From positions 1 through 9,596 of the forward strand of contig PKYZ01000712.1 in assembly GCA_003132865.1 (NCBI GenBank): 9,596 nt of DNA. Reading direction: 5' to 3'. The notes under the pieces were generated by a model, which saw only the letters and a program-made list of their open reading frames with translations, did not search any database and was not told the origin of the DNA. This DNA is from Bryobacterales bacterium. Lineage in GTDB: Bacteria; Acidobacteriota; Terriglobia; Bryobacterales; Bryobacteraceae. A program made the translations under genes and the position numbers. Shown here piece after piece: positions 5,175-9,596 of the stretch (position 1 is its first letter; the number at the start of each line of letters is the position of its first letter).

Positions 5175-7606
5175 CCCCCGAGCGTTGGCAACGCGTCAAG
5201 TCCCTGTTCGAACGGGCGCTCGACCAACTCCCGGCCGCGCGCGACGCCTTCCTCGCCAAGGCGGGCGAAAGCCCCAGCGTAGTGACTGAAGTACGCAAGC
5301 TGATTGCCGGCGATGCGGCGGCCGGGAGTTTCCTCGAGGACGCAGGCTCCACGGAGTCTTCGGCGGCGCCGCTCTTGCCTCCCGCCGACTTGGTGGGCGG
5401 ACAGTTCCGCATCGTGAGCTTGTTGGGGCGGGGTGGCATGGGCGAGGTGTGGCTGGCCGAGCAGAAGCAGCCCGTGCGCCGGCGCGTCGCCCTTAAGCTG
5501 ATCAAAGCCGGCATGGACACGCGCGAAGTCGTGGCGCGTTTCGAATCCGAGCGGCAGGCGTTGGCGCTGATGGACCACCCGAACATCGCCAAAGTCTTCG
5601 ACGCCGGCGCCACCCCGCAGGGCCGGCCGTACTTCGTGATGGAGTACGTCACCGGTATGCCCATCACGGAGTACTGCGACAAGCACCGGATGACTCTGCG
5701 CGAACGCCTTGAGCTTTTCGTCCACGTCTGCGAAGGCGTACAGCATGCCCACCAGAAAGCCATCATCCATCGCGATCTGAAGCCAACGAACATTCTGGTA
5801 GGCGAAGTGGACGGGAAGCCGCTGCCGCGGATCATCGATTTTGGTCTGGCCAAAGCCACCGCGCAGCCGCTGACCGCCGAAACTCTCTTCACGCAGGCGG
5901 GGGCGATTGTGGGGACCCTGGGATATATGAGCCCGGAGCAGGCCGACTCGACCGGGGTGGATGTGGACACACGCACGGACGTGTACTCGCTGGGGGTGGT
6001 TCTGTATGAGCTGCTAGTAGGGGCGCTGCCGCTGGAATTCCACAAACTGGCGTTCGACCAGATCCTGCGGCGGTTACGGGAGGAGGAAGCGCCCCGTCCC
6101 AGCACAAAGCTGCGCACTCTAGGCGAGCAGTCCGGCGCTACGGCTCAAAACCGCGGCTCCGATCCCAGCACGTTGACCCGGCAACTGCGCGGGGATCTGG
6201 ACGCCATCGCTCTGAAAGCTCTCGAAAAGGAGCGCTCGCGACGATATGCCACGCCATCCGAACTGGCCGCCGACATCGGTAGATATCTGTGCCATGAGCC
6301 GGTGTGGGCTCATCCGCCGAGCGCCGGGTATCGGGCTGGCAAGTACATGCGTCGCCATTGGGTTGGCGTAGCGGTGGCCGGCGGGTTGCTGGTGGTGCTG
6401 ATCGCGTTCGGCGTTGTGCAAACGTTGCAACTGCGGCGGACCACGCGCGAGCGGGACCGGGCCACGCGTGAGCGCGATCGGGCGGACCGCATCGCAACTT
6501 TCATGACCGGCATGTTCAAGGTGTCGGACCCCAGCGCCGCTCGTGGCAACAGCATCACGGCCCGGGAGATCCTGGACAAAGCCTCGAAGGAGATCGACAC
6601 CGGGCTGTCCAAAGATCCCGAGCTGCAGGCCCAGATGATGCAGGTCATGGGGGACGTGTATCGCAGCCTCGGCCTGTATCCTCAGGCGCAGTCATTGCTC
6701 ACGCGGGCGGTCGACATTAGGCGGCGTGTGCTCGGGCCACAGCATCCCGACACCCTCACCTCGATGTACAGTCTGGGCGGGAATCTTGAGGTGCAGGGCC
6801 GCTACGCCGAGGCAGAGAAGTTGGATCGCGAGACGCTGGATACCCAGCGTCGTGCCTTGGGACTGGAGCATCCGGACACACTGAGGTCGATGGATAGGCT
6901 TGCTGACGTTCTCGACGAGGAGGGCCGCGACGCCGAGGCAGAGAAATTGGAGCGTGAGACACTGGATATTCGGCGCCGTGTCTTGGGGCCGGAGCATCCG
7001 GACACACTGAATTCGATGAATTGCCTGGCTACCGCTCTCGATGACGAGGGCCGCTACGCCGAGGCGGAGAAGTTGTATCGCGAGACACTGGATATTCAAC
7101 GTCGTGTCTTGGGGACGGAGCATCCGGACACACTGAGGTCGATGAATAACCTGGCTATCGTTCTCAATCACCAGCGCCGCTTCACCGAGGCAGAGAAGTT
7201 GCATCGCGAGACATTGGATATTCAACGTCGTATCTTGGGACCGGAGCATCCGGACACACTGATGTCGATGAATAACGTAGCTGACGTTCTCGATCACGAG
7301 GGCCGCTACGCCGAGGCAGAGAAGCTGTTTCGCGAGACACTGCATATTCAACTTCGTGTCTTGGGGACGGAGCATCCGGACACGGCAATCTCCGCATATA
7401 ACCTCGCTTGCATGTTGGGCCGTAAAGGTAACCGTGATGAGGCGTTCTCACTCTTACGAGAGGCTGTTGACCACGGGCTGCCCCCCAATGCCGATCTCGG
7501 CATCGAAAAGGATCCCGATCTCAAATCGCTTCATGGCGACCCGCGCTTCGCCGCTCTCGTGGCCCACGCCCAAGAGCGCGCCGCCGCAGCCCTGAAGCCA
7601 AAGTAG
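5171..7606 (+). CDS. Membrane Ser/Thr protein kinase with KLC-type TPR sensor
   Basis: An 811-residue Pkn/Hanks-type kinase. The start is ATG 5171 (AAGGAAG eight bases upstream, ATGA overlap with sigma), not the longer open frame. Residues 1-70 are a MTPERWQRVKSLFERAL domain typical of acidobacterial kinases. The kinase domain spans about 79-375: GRGGMGEV loop (86-93), VALK Lys109, HRDLKPTN with catalytic Asp202 and Asn207, DFG at 223-225 and SPEQ at 254-257. It is an RD kinase with Thr-rich activation loop candidates T241 and T249, and all catalytic residues are present. A transmembrane helix lies at about 397-416, followed by a charged TRERDRATRERDRADR linker (424-440). TPRs then run from about 485, including near-identical 42-residue units around HPDT at 525, 567, 609, 651, 693 and 735. 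The kinase should be cytoplasmic and the TPRs on the other side of the membrane. The probable role is to sense a ligand and phosphorylate the coupled sigma factor. Confidence 0.95.
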   Translation: MTPERWQRVKSLFERALDQLPAARDAFLAKAGESPSVVTEVRKLIAGDAAAGSFLEDAGSTESSAAPLLPPADLVGGQFRIVSLLGRGGMGEVWLAEQKQPVRRRVALKLIKAGMDTREVVARFESERQALALMDHPNIAKVFDAGATPQGRPYFVMEYVTGMPITEYCDKHRMTLRERLELFVHVCEGVQHAHQKAIIHRDLKPTNILVGEVDGKPLPRIIDFGLAKATAQPLTAETLFTQAGAIVGTLGYMSPEQADSTGVDVDTRTDVYSLGVVLYELLVGALPLEFHKLAFDQILRRLREEEAPRPSTKLRTLGEQSGATAQNRGSDPSTLTRQLRGDLDAIALKALEKERSRRYATPSELAADIGRYLCHEPVWAHPPSAGYRAGKYMRRHWVGVAVAGGLLVVLIAFGVVQTLQLRRTTRERDRATRERDRADRIATFMTGMFKVSDPSAARGNSITAREILDKASKEIDTGLSKDPELQAQMMQVMGDVYRSLGLYPQAQSLLTRAVDIRRRVLGPQHPDTLTSMYSLGGNLEVQGRYAEAEKLDRETLDTQRRALGLEHPDTLRSMDRLADVLDEEGRDAEAEKLERETLDIRRRVLGPEHPDTLNSMNCLATALDDEGRYAEAEKLYRETLDIQRRVLGTEHPDTLRSMNNLAIVLNHQRRFTEAEKLHRETLDIQRRILGPEHPDTLMSMNNVADVLDHEGRYAEAEKLFRETLHIQLRVLGTEHPDTAISAYNLACMLGRKGNRDEAFSLLREAVDHGLPPNADLGIEKDPDLKSLHGDPRFAALVAHAQERAAAALKPK
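6743..7372 (+). repeat. Tandem 126-bp coding repeats (five units) in kinase TPR array
   Basis: Five consecutive 126-bp units, starting at CAT codons 6743, 6869, 6995, 7121 and 7247, encode HPDTLxSMxxLAxVL...GRYAEAEKLxRETLDIQRRVLGxE. A sixth partial unit begins at 7373. Units 3-5 are the most alike in DNA. The third bases are less GC-rich than in the kinase domain, suggesting repeat expansion or homogenisation. Unit number could vary between strains. Confidence 0.85.
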
Positions 7607-7649
7607 CGCCGCACGCCGGCTACTCTTGGGAGGCCCGGAAGTGCAATAA

Positions 7650-7901
7650 GCAGAATGGGATACCGGCTCCGTCGGCGAAGACATCGGCACGCGAACCGAC
7701 GTCTACTCGCTCGGCGTGGTCCTCTACGAACCGCTGGCAGGCGCGCTTCCGCTCGATTTTCGCAGCCTGCGCTTCGATGAGGTTGTGCACAAGATGCGTG
7801 AGCAGGATGCGCCGAAGCCGAGCACGAAACTGCGCACGCTCGGCGAGCTGTCCACCACCACGGCCCGAAACCGCCGCACGGAACCCATAGCACTAGCTTA
7901 G
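7650..7901 (+). pseudogene. Fragment of another Ser/Thr kinase gene
   Basis: An open frame from just after a TAA (7647-7649) to TAG (7899-7901) encodes GTRTDVYSLGVVLYEPLAGALPL and PSTKLRTLGEL segments. These align with residues about 255-335 of the intact kinase (DTRTDVYSLGVVLYELLVGALPL and onward). The N-lobe, catalytic loop and everything after the C-lobe start are missing, and no start codon with a ribosome binding site is seen. DNA identity to the upstream kinase looks only moderate (roughly 70 percent over the part compared by eye), so the fragment comes from a different paralogue rather than a recent copy. Positions 7607-7649 hold nothing recognisable. Confidence 0.85.
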
Positions 7902-7924
7902 TACTCCAGTTCAGAAATTCGCTA

Positions 7925-8050
7925 ACGTATTCCGCCGACGTGGGGCAGCGCCATGCGCTGCGGCGGACCCTCGGTCCGCCTCCGGCCAGGCGGCGTGAGA
8001 CGCCGCCGCAGCGCGAGGCGCTGCCCCACACTCTGACCGCTTGAATACGT
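7925..8050. repeat. REPIN-like inverted repeat with four hairpins
   Basis: Two arms of 27 nt, GTGGGGCAGCGCC... at 7940-7966 and its complement at 8003-8029, match at 25/27. Each arm extends into a second stem, giving two inverted units of about 41 nt. Four perfect small hairpins with 3-nt loops are visible: GCAGCGC CAT GCGCTGC (7945-7961), GGCGGACC CTC GGTCCGCC (7962-7980), GGCGGCGT GAG ACGCCGCC (7989-8007) and GCAGCGC GAG GCGCTGC (8008-8024). An outer ACGTATTC (7925-7932) pairs with GAATACGT (8043-8050). It fills the gap between converging genes, where it could also stop transcription from both sides. The resemblance to REPINs (paired inverted REP units) is structural. No RAYT transposase is in the window. 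Confidence 0.8.
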
Positions 8051-8082
8051 GACCGTACTTAAGGAATCGTGTACTTAGCTAA

Positions 8083-9596
8083 TCAAGGCCCGTAGAACTT
8101 CCAATTCGACACAAACCCCGCATCCAGCGGCTGCTTCGTCAAACTGGCGCGCACCATCTCCACCGGAATCGCGTTCATCTTCAGAATCGAGTCGTGGAAT
8201 TCGCGGTCTGACATTTTTCCGGAGCCCACCAGATCCTTGTGCAGCGCGCGAAACTGCAGCGCGCCCAGCATATAGGCGACCTGATACAGCGGCCCATAGT
8301 AGCCCGACTCAAATGAACGGCGCACTTCGCCGGCGGCGTTTTCGCGCTCAAACCCAACGCGGTTCACCAGAAAGTCCACGCACTCCTGGGCGGTCATCTT
8401 GCCCAGGTGAAAACTCAGCGAGAAGATGATGCGCGCGCAACGGTGCATGCGCCAGAACAGCGCGCCGATGCGATCTTCGGGAGTCTTCGTGAAGCCCTGG
8501 TCCCAAAGCAGCATTTCCCAGTGCAGCGCCCAGCCTTCCACCGAAAACGGCGTCTCGAAGATGCTGCGATAGGAGCGGTAGCGCGCGTTCATGAATTCCT
8601 GCAGGAAATGGCCGGGAATCACCTCATGGAAGGCGGTGGCGCGAGAGAAGTGTTTATTGTTGCCGCGCATGCCCATGAGCTTCTGCTCCTCGGTCATGCT
8701 TTCGACCGGATAGGAAACGCTCAGCACCTCGCCGCCCGTGAAGAAGGGATTGATGCGCTGGCGCTCCGGCGACATCATATCCATGCGCCAGGTCTCGGCC
8801 GCCAGCGGCGGCACCGTCACCAGGTTGTGCGACTGGACGAAATCGATGGCCTCCAGCACCAGGCCCTGGATGAAGGCCGGCTGCTGACCGGGCGGCACGT
8901 AATCGGATTTCACGTGCTCCAGCGCCTTCTTCCAATCGTCGCCATAGCCCAGGTCGCGCGAGGCGCGCAGCATCTCGGCATCGCACCAGGCGAACTCGCG
9001 GTTGGCGATCTCGACGATCTCCTCGGGCGTGTAGGGAATCATTTCGTAGGCCAGTTCGCTGACGAGCATGTCGCGGCCCACGGCGTCGCCGACGATGGTG
9101 TCGCGATCGCCCGGCTTGATCCCCGCCAGTTTTTCGCGAATCAGGACGGCGTACTTCTCCATCGCGGCCGCGGTCTTCCCATACGGCTCGGTGACCCACC
9201 AGGTGAATAGGGGATCGTAGCCGTTGTAGAATTCGAACCAGGCTTTCAATGTGTCGCGCAGGCGGTCCACCGTGCGCGCCGCGCGGAAAGCGGCGGTCTT
9301 CCGGACCTTGACCTCGGCCCCCTTGGCGGGCTCGTTAATGCGCTTCGAGAGGCCGTCCATCTGTTTGGAGATCTGCTCCAAGGTGGAGGCGGCCGCGGAC
9401 GGGTCCAGCGGATCGACGCGCTGGCGGGTCTCCTTCAGCTCGATGATGGCGGGCGCGAACGGGATCAGATCCGCGATCTCTTCGGAACGCTTCCGGTTCA
9501 GATCGAGCTGGCGAATCTCGTGGTCCAGCTTGTTGCGGAAGAGGAGGTAATCGATGCGCCCCTCCTGCGGCAGGCTGTCGAATTGGATCTGTTGGA
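8083..9596 (-). CDS. DUF885-family protein, probable metallopeptidase-like (partial)
   Basis: The frame is open from the right edge of the window to the TGA at 8083-8085, so at least 503 residues are visible and the N-terminus is missing. The internal TTG at 9379 is not the real start, since coding sequence with no stop continues upstream to the edge (EGRIDYLLFRNKLDHEIRQL). It matches DUF885 (PF05960), usually about 550-600 residues. The hallmark HEVIPGH at 8608-8628 resembles a zinc-binding HExxxGH motif. VEGWALHWE about 25 residues later supplies a likely third ligand Glu (codon 8536-8538), and SFESGYYGPLYQVAYMLG and the terminal VSNWKFYGP are also typical. The family is often exported, but a signal peptide cannot be checked here. 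It converges with the kinase remnant across the inverted repeat and shows no functional tie to the sigma/kinase module. Confidence 0.9.
   Translation of the reverse strand, partial: QQIQFDSLPQEGRIDYLLFRNKLDHEIRQLDLNRKRSEEIADLIPFAPAIIELKETRQRVDPLDPSAAASTLEQISKQMDGLSKRINEPAKGAEVKVRKTAAFRAARTVDRLRDTLKAWFEFYNGYDPLFTWWVTEPYGKTAAAMEKYAVLIREKLAGIKPGDRDTIVGDAVGRDMLVSELAYEMIPYTPEEIVEIANREFAWCDAEMLRASRDLGYGDDWKKALEHVKSDYVPPGQQPAFIQGLVLEAIDFVQSHNLVTVPPLAAETWRMDMMSPERQRINPFFTGGEVLSVSYPVESMTEEQKLMGMRGNNKHFSRATAFHEVIPGHFLQEFMNARYRSYRSIFETPFSVEGWALHWEMLLWDQGFTKTPEDRIGALFWRMHRCARIIFSLSFHLGKMTAQECVDFLVNRVGFERENAAGEVRRSFESGYYGPLYQVAYMLGALQFRALHKDLVGSGKMSDREFHDSILKMNAIPVEMVRASLTKQPLDAGFVSNWKFYGP

Noticed and set aside
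5119..6117. Long minus-strand open frame opposite the kinase (332 codons)
   Set aside because: It is a shadow of a GC-rich coding strand. The plus strand carries all kinase motifs and the antisense product shows no recognisable domain.
6692..7375. Minus-strand repetitive open frame opposite the TPR array
   Set aside because: Its repeats merely mirror the 126-bp TPR units on the coding strand.
7940..8029. CRISPR-like repeat array
   Set aside because: There are only two units, in inverted rather than direct order, with no spacers and no cas genes.
8407..9210. Plus-strand open frame opposite DUF885 (267 codons)
   Set aside because: It is a GC-driven antisense shadow of the DUF885 gene, His/Arg-rich with no domain or ribosome binding site.

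Overview
The window is GC-rich bacterial chromosomal DNA. It most resembles an acidobacterium of the Bryobacterales / Candidatus Solibacter type. This placement is an inference from content: a Sig-70_X6-type ECF sigma factor translationally coupled to a Pkn-type Ser/Thr kinase with a TPR sensor, secreted proteins made of 'HGF' repeats, and dispersed palindromic intergenic repeats. No rRNA, tRNA, CRISPR array, transposase, integrase or phage gene was found.

Layout, left to right. (1) Two minus-strand genes for exported proteins: a repeat protein of the extracellular HAF-like kind (58-1174), broken by a one-base frameshift at a C4 run (833-836), and an endonuclease/exonuclease/phosphatase-fold protein (1268-2485). 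(2) A divergent intergenic region (2486-2744) with a palindromic dispersed repeat, then a plus-strand ECF sigma factor gene (2745-3311). Its coupled kinase gene survives only as about the first 20 codons (3308-~3375). (3) A relic of a secreted-gene leader (3398-3481) and a minus-strand DUF3455-family exported protein (3548-4255). (4) A second divergent repeat region (4262-4607), a second and nearly identical sigma factor (4608-5174) and an intact 811-residue membrane Ser/Thr kinase with a KLC-type TPR array (5171-7606), overlapping by ATGA. (5) A fragment of a different kinase gene (7650-7901), an elaborate inverted repeat resembling a REPIN (7925-8050), and the 3' part of a minus-strand DUF885 gene that runs off the right edge (8083-9596).

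The central theme is a duplicated sigma/kinase signalling module at an offset of 1863 bp. One copy has lost its kinase, and a short sequence containing an extended -10-like promoter lies only upstream of the intact copy. A kinase-controlled sigma factor that drives nearby exported proteins is a reasonable hypothesis but is not proven here. A second theme is a set of small repeated DNA pieces: a 33-nt leader in front of secreted genes, a GGCAGGC/GCCTGCC palindrome, and a four-hairpin inverted element whose stems show compensatory differences. These suggest active rearrangement of intergenic DNA.
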